In this document: positions 33,301 to 45,300 of the stretch, in pieces
Numbering within the stretch: position 1 is the first letter of the stretch
How the letters are laid out: each line of letters starts with the position of its first letter
Made by a program: the position numbers and the translations under genes
Origin: Anodontia alba
Lineage: Eukaryota > Mollusca > Bivalvia > Lucinida > Lucinidae
NCBI GenBank assembly: GCA_964016985.1
Contig: OZ024828.1
Span: 81,700,033-81,764,032 of the forward strand
Length of the DNA: 64,000 nucleotides
Reading direction: 5' to 3'
Notes under the pieces: model-generated
What the model was told of the DNA's origin: nothing
What the model saw: only the letters and a program-made list of their open reading frames with translations
Databases searched by the model: none

Positions 33301-36300
33301 ATTGATATTTCTCCGTGAGAGCATATTTTGTGGCTGCTTCATTAGGTCTCATTGAGGTGCTTTTAACCCTTAAAGCGCCAAGAAAACCTGCATCTGAAAA
33401 TGTCATCTGTTTATGTCGTCTGCTGAATATTCTTGCAAACTTTTCAAACCTATTTTTGCATACAGGCAAACAGTGTGGACCCTAAAGGAGCAGTCTGATC
33501 TGGGACCACACTGTTTGCAAAAATGCCTTTTAAAATTACAAGCAGATGACTAAGCAGACTGATTGGCAGTTTAAGGGTTAATGAGTACCAACAACACTCA
33601 TTTTATATGTAGAAATATGAAAAATATTTGTCTGGATACACTGCTAATGATTATCCACAAACAGTTTTTGGAGACATGAGAAAACTAAAAAAACAGAAAT
33701 CACACTAACATTCAAACACAGGAAGTCACACTTACATGCAATTACAGGAAGGCATACTAACATTCAGAAATAGGAAGTCACACTAAAATTAAAAAAAACT
33801 GGAAGTCACACTAACAAAAAAGCAAGAAGTCACACTAATATTTAAACACAGGAAGTTACACTGCCATTCAAAAACAGGAAGTCACACTAACATTTAAAAA
33901 CATATAAAGTACCAGGTTTCATCATCATCATCATCATCGGATTTTTGATTAATGTGCTGGTACTGGGGTAACAGCCACATCAGTGGGCCCCCTTCCAGGT
34001 AGCTGGCTTGCTGCACGCGTGGCAGATCTCACACCAGATCTCCAGATATGTCTATCATGAGGGTCGATAGCTGAGAGCTTCCACTCTCTGCAATCTCTGT
34101 CAGCTGCTTCCATATCATCTTGGGCCTCCCAGGCCCACGCTTTCCATTAACCTGTATGTCAAAGGCTGTCTTGACTGCATCATTGGAGCGTTCCACATAT
34201 CCATACCAACATAGCCTTATCTCCTTCAGAATGCAGTCCAGATCCTCAATGCCAAGCCGCGCAAGTAACTCATTGAATCTGATGGTGACAATGTCTTGCG
34301 GCTTGACATTGCAGATCTGTCTGATCATTGCCCTGTCATTTCTCTGCAGATGTTGGAGGTTTGGCTTTGTCAGTGGCCAAGTCTTTGGGCTCCACACACA
34401 AGAACTGTACATATGGCCACATGTCTTGAAAGAGGGGTGGTGGGAAGAGAGAACTGGTTGCAACTCCTTGAACTTCTTCCAGGTGGTTTCTGACATTTTA
34501 ATCAAAATTTTAATCCTGACATTTTAATCAAAATCAATTGAGAGTACAATTGAATGTAAAATTTCATGTTTTGCCATACTTTTTTTTTCAATATGTGAAT
34601 ATCTTCCTCTTTTGGGTCTAAAAATAACATTTAAAAACTATCTAAAATAGTTCAGGCTAAATCTGCTTTCTAAATGTAAGTGTATGTTTTAAAGTTGAAG
34701 CTCCTGACATCAATATTTGGAAGTCCCACAGTATTTTATGGGAGTCTCTGACTCCTGGACTTGCTTGCTGCAAGCAATTAGCTATATCACACAGAGTAGT
34801 ATTTTGTATCTGTTTTATGTATGAGCCAGCACATGACAAAACCAGCAAAATGGCATATGTGCCCAGCAAAACTCAGATCAGCCTGGGCATCTGCCCAGTC
34901 TTATCAGAGTCTTTGTTGTCTGTTTGAAGAAAGCTTGGGTCCTTAGCTACCCAGTTAGCACACAGCAAGGATTGATCAGACTGGGTGGATGGCCAGTGTA
35001 ATCTGAGTCTTTGCTGGTCGGAAAAGTCATATTGTAGGTTTTGTTTGGCTCATATGGAATTGCGCTGCAGTGTGAGCAAACATACTTTCTGGCATGTGAA
35101 CCCAAGGAAGTTGCAGATCAACTTATGCATCCTCACTGATCAGAGTCTTCATTGCCCACATAAAGACACTTTGCATCCTTGGCTATCCAAAATGCACCTA
35201 GTGAAGATTTTAATAAGACTGCAAATGTGCATGCTGATCTGATTCTTCCCTGGGCGCACGTCCGAAGATACATTTTCTGATGTTGCAGGTCAGTTAATTT
35301 ATGACTGTTTCATATTTATAGCAATGCCAGATGAACAGTCCGAAATGTTGCAACAGATCCATCGAGGCTGGAAAAATCTTCTCAAGTTAGGTCAGAACTT
35401 TAATGAAGTTATACCTGGTGGTCATGACCAGTTATTATCATCTCTCACTGGACTGATGGGAGAAATACATCAGGTGGACTTGGCTCACAGGAAGCAGGTA
35501 GAGGAGATGAAAGTGAGGCTGAGGTCAGAGGGCAAAAACCAACAGGAGATCAGTGTGGCAATCCAGGAACTCTACCAAGAAATCATCTCAGGTCTGTAAA
35601 GTTTCACCGCTTAGAGTCCCACTGACTAAAACAAACTTTTGGATCCATATTGTTTGTCTAGATCTAGAGTGTTAACCCTTGTCTTGCTGAATAAATTAAG
35701 ATGCCACACCTACTTCTAACTGTCAGCCAATCAGATTGCTTGTTGATACACATTCACATACTGAATGACAAACAGTGCAGATCCATATCAGCTGTCTTCT
35801 TCAGAAGCCAGCTGATCTGGGTCTATACTGTTTGCAAAGGTAAAGTATATCTGGGTTCAGCAGGACCTGGGTGAGGTATTCAGACACTTTACTTAAATCC
35901 TTACCATACTGGTCTTAAAATTTCAGCAAGTCCATTTTACTACCTGTTGAGGTGTCACAAAACTATTGGCTGAGTGGTTAACATTGTAGACACTGATCTG
36001 TGAAGCCAACTGATCTGGATCTGTACTGTTTGTCATTATGCCCCACCACAAAAAGTGGCGAAGGTATTATGTTATACCATCTGAAATTTTGAGTAAATGT
36101 CCATCTGTCCATCAACGTTTCCATCATTTGTTCCCACACCATAACTCTGATACTGTCCAAGATATTTTCACAAAACTTCACACAAATGTAAACCACTATA
36201 AGACTATGTGCAGAACACATAAACCATAACTCTGGATTGTCTACTTTTGGAGTTATTGTTCTTTGAACATTGAACATAGCCATTTCTACCATCTACTCGT

Positions 36301-39300
36301 GTCCGCTCTGTAAGTTGAAAACCGTTTGAGATATTATTATGAAATTTCTCACAAATGTAAAGCACTAGTAGACAATGTGCAGAACACAAAAGCCATAACT
36401 CTGGTTAAACTACTTTTGGAGTTGTGGCTCTTTGAACATAGTAGATATTGAAAATAGCCATTTCTACTATGTATTTGTGTCCGCTCTGTAAGTTGAAAAC
36501 CATTCCAGATATTTTGATTAAACTTCACACAAATGTAAAGCATCATGAGATGAGGTGCAGAACAAAAGAAACATAACTCTGTTTAACCTACTTTTAGAGT
36601 TATGGCCCTTTGAACTTTGAAAGTAGTGATTTCTGTAATATATTTGTGTCCACTCTGTAGCTTGAAAACTGGTGGAGATATTATCTTGAAACTTTATGCA
36701 AATGTATATCCCCATGATAAGATTTGCTAAACATAAGAATCGTAACTCCGAATTATCTGCTTTTGGAGTTACCACCCTTTGAACATTGTCGATAGTGATC
36801 CAAGTCATATACATGTGCCCTTTGTATAACTTGAAAATGGTTTCAGAGATTTTCTTGAAGCCTTGCAAAAAATGTAAAGGGACATAAGATAACATGGTTA
36901 ACACACTTTATTTTTGACAAAGTTATGGCACTTACTTGATGTAAGTGCAGTGGTGGGGCATGGTGCAGTGTTTGCAGCACTTTTATTTAGTATGTGAATT
37001 TGTATCAACAACCTGAATCAAGCAAACTGATTTGATGACAATAAGAAGTGGGCTTGGCATCTTAATTTATTCAGCATGATATGGGTAAATGGCTACTAAA
37101 CACTAGGTCAGTTCAATCAGAGTATTTACTCATCTATCAAATATATTCATTCATTTTCATTTTCTTACATAGCTCTAGATAAGGGGTGGGTATCCACAAA
37201 AGATTTTTCTTATTTCTGCATGAAAACATATGTTGTATGCATTAGAAGTGCATTGGAAAATTTTTCTTATTTCTGCACGAAAACATATGTTGTAGGTACT
37301 CATTAGAAGCGCCTTGCCAAGGCGCTTCTAATGAGTACCTACAACATATGTTTTTGCGCAGAAATAAGAAAAATATCACTAATTTTCAGATGTAAAAATG
37401 CATTATCTGGAGCCATGTCTTGAAACATTTTCCTTTACAGGTGAAAACACATATCAAGCTGTTCTTCTACAAATCAACAAGAGATTCCACCAAGAGAGAG
37501 AGATGGTAAATTCCACACTTCATAAAAGTGGTAAGAACCTGTCAGATGCCATTCAAATCGAGTATTGTCGTCTAATGAGACAGCTACTGGTGTTGGAAGA
37601 AGAGACAAATTTTGTTACCATAGCAACAGCTGTGGGTCTTTCTGAAAGGGAAATGGAAGCAAGACCAGATAGGTAATATTTTAATGATAAGCCTGCTGAA
37701 TTTAAAAGTCAGAAGATGAAGTTTTATCTTGTTTTTCTCTGAAATATAAGGCTAAAGTCTCTTTACATTGTCTTCATGGACAGTTTTCTCAAAAGTTCAG
37801 ATCCTGTTTCTGTCTGTATGTGTGTGTATGGGAGTGGGGGAGGAAGGGGGTTGGGGGGTGGAGGAAACAACAGAAAACAAAGATCACTGACATTTTAGGT
37901 CTGATGATTTTGCCATCAGAGAGCTAATGGTCATTGAACCACTCAATAGGAAAAGCTGATGTAGACGTGTATAAAAACATTTGAGACTCATAACGGCCTG
38001 GGCATCCATTCAGTCTGTAGGCTTTCAATAATTAGCAATTTATTCATATAAGTATTTTTTTTTTTTTAGATCTCTAGATAAGAGGGGTATCCACATAAAT
38101 CTGTATTTTGTGAGTACCATGAGGGGCTGCTAATAAATATGCCCATTTTCATGAAGAAATGATTAAACTATTAGTACTTGCAGGTTGAATGAAAAAAAAA
38201 ACACCTTATCCTGAGCTCTGCAAATATTTTTTTTTTCTTTTTTTCTCAGTAAAATCATGCTATAGAGTTTCATTTGAGGCATTTCAGTGAGGTTTTAATG
38301 AGATTATTTCCCAATGAGTTTTACCATATTTACTCTTAAGTATTTGGACAGCTTTACTCCTTACCTTTAATACTTGTCTTTAACCCTTGTCCTGCTGAAT
38401 CTGGATATGTACTGCCTTTACAAACAGTGTAGATCCAGATCAGTTGGCTTCTGAAGAAGCCAACTGATCTGGATCTGCACAGTTTGCCATTCTGTATTTG
38501 AATTTGTATCAACAACCTGGATCAAGTAATCTGACTGGCTGAAAATTAGAAGTGGGCGTGACATCTTTTTATTCAGTAGGATAAGGGTTAAATTGTAACA
38601 AGTTCATTTTACTGCTTGGTGTTGGGTCTAAAAATTGCTGGATGAGTGGCAAGTAGTTAGACTGAATCAGACGCCACATTCTGCGAGACCTGATCTGGTT
38701 TGTATTGTTTTCTTAGACCTGTCTGTACAAATACTTAGGGTATATATGGTATAAACTACAGTAGTACTTCATCATGATAAAGTTTGTACTTCTTTGTCCT
38801 TTGGGATCAATGAGCCCATTCTAAATAAAAGTAAATGGATACGAGGGCAAGTCAATAAAGTAACCAGCCTATCCCATTTCCAATTGACCGATACACCTAA
38901 GATTTTCATGCCTTGTTTCAATACATGTTTTAGGCCTGAGGGCCAAATTGCACCCTTATCTTGATATTCACTCATAAGATATTGAATGTCAAACATGGCT
39001 AGCGATGCAAAAGTAAGCTTTTCGTCAAAAGTTGAGTACCGTGCTGTAATTTGGTACTTGTATTTGAAAGGGAAAACAGGTCAGGAAATACATTGCGAGT
39101 TGACCAATGTTTATGGGTCTTCTGCACTGTCGTATGCACAAGTTAAATTCTGGGTTGAGGAATTCAAACGCAGTAGAACCGCTTTAGAAGACGAAACCAG
39201 GTCTGGGCGCCCATCAGATGCCACCGTTGAAGAAATGTGTAACAAAGTACGGGATCTGGTGTACTCTGATAGGCGAATTAAGGTGGAAGAAATAGCAAAT

Positions 39301-42300
39301 GCAGTACACATTTCAACAACTTTACAAGATCGCTTGGGTATGCACAAGCTAACAGCCCGTTGGGTCCTAAAATTCCTTAGCGACGAGCAAATGGCAACCA
39401 GAGCATCAGTATACAGTGCATTGTTGAAGCGGTTTAGGTCAAAAGAAGAGAATTTCCTTTCACGTCTGGTGACTGTAGATGAGACCTGGGTCCATTATTA
39501 TGAGCCAGAGAATAAAGCTCAAAGTCGCCAGAGTGTAGGGCCAGTGTTTCCGAGGCCAAAGAAGTTCAAACCGCAACCCTCTGCTGGCAAGGTGATGGCA
39601 ACTGTATTTTGGGATGCACAAGGCGTTATTATGTTGAACTTTCTAGCAAAGAATAGTACAATAACAGGTGCGTATTCGTCCGACTGGAGACCAGGAGGTC
39701 ACAGGTTCAACCCCTGCCGAGGTCGGCAACATTCTTTTGTGGAGATTGATCATGAAATATTTTCTACGGTCATTCTCTCTTTTCCACTGATTCAAGAAGG
39801 GCAATTGTCAGTTTTGGGCGAAAGAATGTGCACAATACTGGTTAACCGCTTAGAGGACTAAGCCTGCCCAGTAAACATGTGGTTAGGTAAACTGACCGCG
39901 CTCGACATGACCCCATTGGGTTGACTGGGCCGTAAAACCTCAACACAAACAAACAAACAGGTGCGTATTAAGCAAATTTGCTTGACTAACTGAGAATTGT
40001 GATCTGTGAAAAACGCCGAGGTAAACTCTCCAAAGGGATTCTGCTCCAACAGGACAATGCAAGAGCCACATTTGCAAAATTGCAATGGCTGCTATTGAAC
40101 AGAATGGGTACGAGCTAATAACGCACCCCACCTATTCTCCGGACTTAGCTCCTAGTGACTATTTCCTATTCCCAAACTTGAAAAAGGACATCCGTGGACG
40201 TCATTTCCGGTCCAACGAAGAAGTTGTGGCGGCAGTTGAGGAGTGGGTCAGAGACAAGGACCCTGGCTTCTTCAGTTCTGGGCTGATGGCACTGGAACAC
40301 AGTTGGTCCTAGTGCATCATTCTAGAGGGCAATTACATCAAAAAAGAAGAGATCGATCTCAACCACAAACAAGTTAGGCTGGGTTTTTATTGACTTGCCC
40401 TCGTAATAGCTTGAAATGAAAGGACAACAGAAGGTTTTGCTATTTCAAAAATTAAATCATGATACATTTTAGTGAGGAGCTATACACGTAGAATATCTTA
40501 TCCAACAGAATGCATTGTAATTTGTTTACACAAAAGTATTTGTTAAATGACTGGACAGAAAGATTTCCTCTGATTGGATGAGACAGCTTTGACAAATCTC
40601 TGTATTAAACTACAAGTACATAAAACTGGTCTCTCCAGGTTAATATTAAGGCAAAAACCAGAACAAACCTGTTTTCAGACATTATAATTTTGACAGATTT
40701 TTGATATGGGACTTCTGGACAGCTAATAATAGACATGAATGATAAAATAAAAAGAAAACCCTGACAAAATGAAATGCACATGATTTTTAGTCAAAAGTCA
40801 GCCAATCACAAATAAAACACTTATTCTCCAAAGCCAGTTAGATTTCCTGTTACAAACAGCTCTCAGGCAGATATCTTCTGGAAAAAAAATGCATCAGACA
40901 CAAAAGAGAGATTTGCTTCACTAAGTTCAGAGGATTTAAGGAAAATTGTAACAGAAAAAGTCTTCAAAAATACCAAACAGAGCATAGAAACTGCTGTGAA
41001 ACTCTTCAAAGCATATCTTAAAGTAAAGGAACTGCCTGAAAATTTTGAAGTGTCTGCTTCAACACTGATGATCAAGTCACAAGGCTCTTTGCAGAAGTGA
41101 GACAAAATAATGGAGAAAAAGTTACATGTAATTTTGATTGAATTGATTAAATTTGAATAAATTATCTGTTAAAAACAATATTATTTGTGGTAAATAGTCA
41201 GAACTGTTTATCATAACTGTCAACAATTTATTTGATTGAAAGATGATTTTGAATACACCACAACCTCTTTATAACACTATTGTTGGGGTCCATAGCATAA
41301 ACCGTGTTAGTTAAACAATCGTGTTATATCCAAACAAAAATGTATAGATTATATTGAAAAATGACCATTTATGGTCATTTTTCAATATAATCTATACATA
41401 TTTGGATCTATCTTTGAACCGTGTTGTATCCAAAACCGTGTTATAACGAACCGTGTTATACAGAGGTTGAAGTGTATGTTAAATGTGGAGTTTTGTCAGA
41501 CAATACTATCTAAAATAACTTACTGTATTTTTCTTTGCATTTCAGCTCCTTTTATCTCAAACTGCTCTTATCTCAATCTACTGTTATCTCAAACCGAACA
41601 TTCTGGGCTCAGTTGTTCAAAGCGTAGTTAGCTTAACGAGCTCGTTAAGGGTCATTTCGTTAACTGTTTTAGCGGTCAATATACAGTAGTCTGATATTTT
41701 TTGCTGAAAAAATGTGAGTAGCTTTTGCACTGCAAAAGCTACCCACATTTTTTCAGCAAAAAATTTCAGCATATTTGCGTATGACCCAATGTAAATTTTA
41801 ACGAATCGTTAACTAACGACATCGTTAGCTTAGAACAACTGGGCCCTGGTCTTTTGCAGTCTGAGATAATGAGAGCTGACTATATATAGAATGAAGAATT
41901 GTGTATTATTTTCAGACGGTAAATTATTGTGGAGATCTGCTACAGAAGTATTGTGTTTGCAGATTAATATTTAGTGTTAATAGCTGTTTCTGTCTGTTTA
42001 TGTGATGTCTGCTTTAAAGAGGATGTATGATACAGAGAACTGAAATATTTAGCATCATTGTGAAGATGTTTGCCATCTATTTATTTTTATACATTAGTCA
42101 AGATTTTATTTTTAAAATTACCTCAGAAAAATGATGCTAAACTCAATAATTTTAACTTTCAAGTTGAAATTTTATGATAACTTTTTAAATTTACATTTTT
42201 AAAGAAGCATTCTTAGATAACAGTTGTAGAGGGAGACATGGGCCTACATGTGAGAGTGGTTCCATGTTTTTACTGTAATCATTTGAAGGTTTTGTGATTT

Positions 42301-45300
42301 TCTGGTTCCATATAATTTTAAAGTGGAAGAGCACTGCCCCTCTACACCTCAGTGATTGACAGAAGCTAAGCGAAAAATTATGATTAATAGATCTATGAAA
42401 TGTTAGTTTTATTTACTGTTATGTTTAGAGAGAAAAAGAATATACTGTTTAACATGTTCTTTTAAAATAGTTTGTTTTTTCTTTGTATTTGATTCAGATC
42501 CTCTCGCGACTTATTTAAGTGTAGTACGAGATGCTACAAGTATTTTTCTTTTTTGAAAAACACTCATTTTGTCATCCCTTATAGTAATCTGTAACATGGA
42601 AAGGTTGTGAAACTTTTTGTACCGTATATCATAGGAGACCATTGTACATGTATATGTCATGAGTTGTATTTTTGAGTGAATTTTTTGCTTTGTTAATGTT
42701 TGTTAGAAAATGTTATAACAATGTCCTTAGAATGGATGATCTTTTATTCCTGAGTTGAGAGTAGCCTAAATAATAAAATGAGATAGAACAATATCATACA
42801 GGTCAGTGTGGCTTCTGTTCTGAGTGATCAACGTATACTTTTTTCTAGTTTAACCCTTGTCCTGCTGAATAAATTAAGATGCCATGCTCACTTCTAATTT
42901 ACACCAATCAGATTACTTGATCCGGATTGTTGCGTTAATTTCACATACTTAATGTCAAACAGAGCAGATCCAGATCAGTTGGCTTCTTCAGAAGCCAACT
43001 GATCTGGATCTACAGTTTGCAAAGGCAGGGTATATCCGGGTTCAGCAGGGAAAGGGTTAAGAATAAGTCAAACTAGAATCCATTAGTTTGGATGATCTTT
43101 TATTGCTGAGTTGAGAGCAGCCTGAATAATCATAGCACCAGACAAGTGGAGTATCCACATAATATTTTTCTTATTTTATATCCATGAAAACATATGTTGT
43201 GGTTACTCATTAGAAGCCCCTTGGTGAGGCGTCTCTAATCAACACCACAACATATATTTTTGTGGAGACGGGAGAAAAATATTAGTACTTTTCAGTTGAA
43301 AAAAACCCCCATCTTATCTGGAGCTATGATAATAAAATGAGACAGAGACATTTTATACAGAACTGTGTGGCTTCTATTCTGCGTGATCGGCTAGTATGCT
43401 TTTTCTAGTTTGAGTTCAGCATAAACAGAATAATAGAATGCTTCTAATTGACAAAATAAAAATAACAGCAAAAAAAAAATTAAAAAGATGTTACAAGGCC
43501 AACCCATAACATATTCTACAATGCTAAATTGCTCTTAAATAAGTGTTTAGTTTCATGTTTATTTGCAAAGTTTTTCCAGTGTATATAATGTAGGAATAGC
43601 TTTCTTACTATTTCTGAAAATGTTATCATGATTATTATATATGAAAAAAGCATCCAATAGTTATTATTAATAATACAATAGTACCTCTACTGAGTATTGG
43701 GACAAACAGGCCTGAGCAAATAATGTAGAACTAGACCAGATGCCAAGAATCTGATCAGGGTCTACCGGTACTCTGTTTGCCACACACCCGGCTGTTTATA
43801 GACACAACAGGTAGTAAAATGGATTTGTTCTAATTTTAGAACAAGTATGGTAAATAGTTAAGGTGTCCCAGAACTTAGAGTAAGTACAGTAATTAAAATA
43901 ATAACATCTATTTTTTTTTCCAGTTTATCTTACTTCAGTATTTTCATCAGTAATGCATGTATTTTATTATGAACTCTAATGCTTTCCATGCTGAATTAAA
44001 AATACAGCAGACAACATTTTGAAATATTGTTTTCATATTTTTTCCAGGAAAAGGGGTTTGTCGTTTCATGCATATTGTCTCCTAAGGAGGCATTTTGCAT
44101 GAAATGTCAAACGTAGCAAATTCTCTCTTAAGGAGACATTTTGCACGAAATGTTAAACAATATTTTCTGGTGAAAAATAAGAAAAACAATTAGCCATCTG
44201 CTGAAGTTGCCCCTGAGAGTGATAAAGGTTAATTAACATAATTTATCTTTCTCTAGGTATGACTGGGATAGAAGTAGGTCTGAGAGACTTGCCCAGTTTC
44301 GACTGGAGGCTCATAAAGGAATGAAGCTACTGCACAGCCCCGATACATTACCAGACGAAGATTTTCTGGCAACAGGTGGAGTTGTAGACCTACAGGTGGA
44401 ACTGGTGAAGGAAGCGACACAGAAACATTTCTATGAAAGAGAGGTAAACTTATTTTTGTATGAGTGTACCGATTACACTTAGCATCCTGGGTAAATATGT
44501 CAGCAGGTGACATTTTAAAATATTTTTCCATTTTTCCCCACAGAAAATAGGATTTGACATTTCATGCAAATTGTTTCTTTAGGAGACAGTTTGCATGAAA
44601 TGTCAAATATTATTTTCTGAAAGAAAAAAAAATGAATACCGGTAATATCATTTTATCATTTGCTGCATTTGCCTATGTAGTGAATTAAAGTGCAAGCAAA
44701 ATTATAATTGAGAACAATCCATTTTATTTTGATTATTTTAAGAGAAATATGGCATAATATCTCATGTGAATTATCTGCTAGTCTTATTTTCTCTAAAAAT
44801 GATAATAAAAAAAAAATCATTAGGTTATGCCGTCACTAACTAACAGAAATGGTGGCTTCCATCACTGCAATGTCTGGAACTTCAAAGCCTAGTAACTTTT
44901 TTTTATTTCTCAACCAATTTTCAAAAACTATTCACCAAACTGCTCAGATTAACTCTTTGCATGCTGGGTAATTTTGCATGCTTTTTGTCATCTGTGGATT
45001 TTTTTTAAAAGACTTTTCAAAAAAAAAATCTTTCAGGATTACCATCAGAGTGTCAAACAGTTTGGACACAGATCAGGCCTGACGTTTTGTCCAAAATGTT
45101 TGAAAAGGTTATCAGCAGACGACAAAAGTCACCACTAGCAGGGAAAGAGTTAATAGGCTCCTTATTTATTTTTGTCGCAACTGCTTTAGCAGGGCGATTT
45201 AGGCGTGCAAGTTTCCTCCGTTCGTCTGTCCGTCCATCCGTCAACATTTACCCGGGGAATCTTGTGAGTACAACTCCTCTTACAGTTATGTACGGATCAT

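Larger units (their letters stand above)
38840..40405. mobile_element. mariner element, inactive, TA target
   Basis: TIRs CGAGGGCAAGTCAATAAAG (38842) and, inverted, CGAGGGCAAGTCAATAAAAA (ending 40403), flanked by TA on both sides. The single interior gene is a mariner transposase (38986-40312) broken by a SINE, stops and frameshifts. Located in intron 6 of the EF-hand-like gene, same strand. Confidence 0.93.

Noticed and set aside
33688..33905. CRISPR-like array
   Set aside because: Units are contiguous minisatellite copies without unique spacers, and the DNA is animal nuclear sequence.
38986..39861. 291-residue frame as an intact gene
   Set aside because: The C-terminal part is SINE sequence; the transposase continues in other frames with stops after the SINE.
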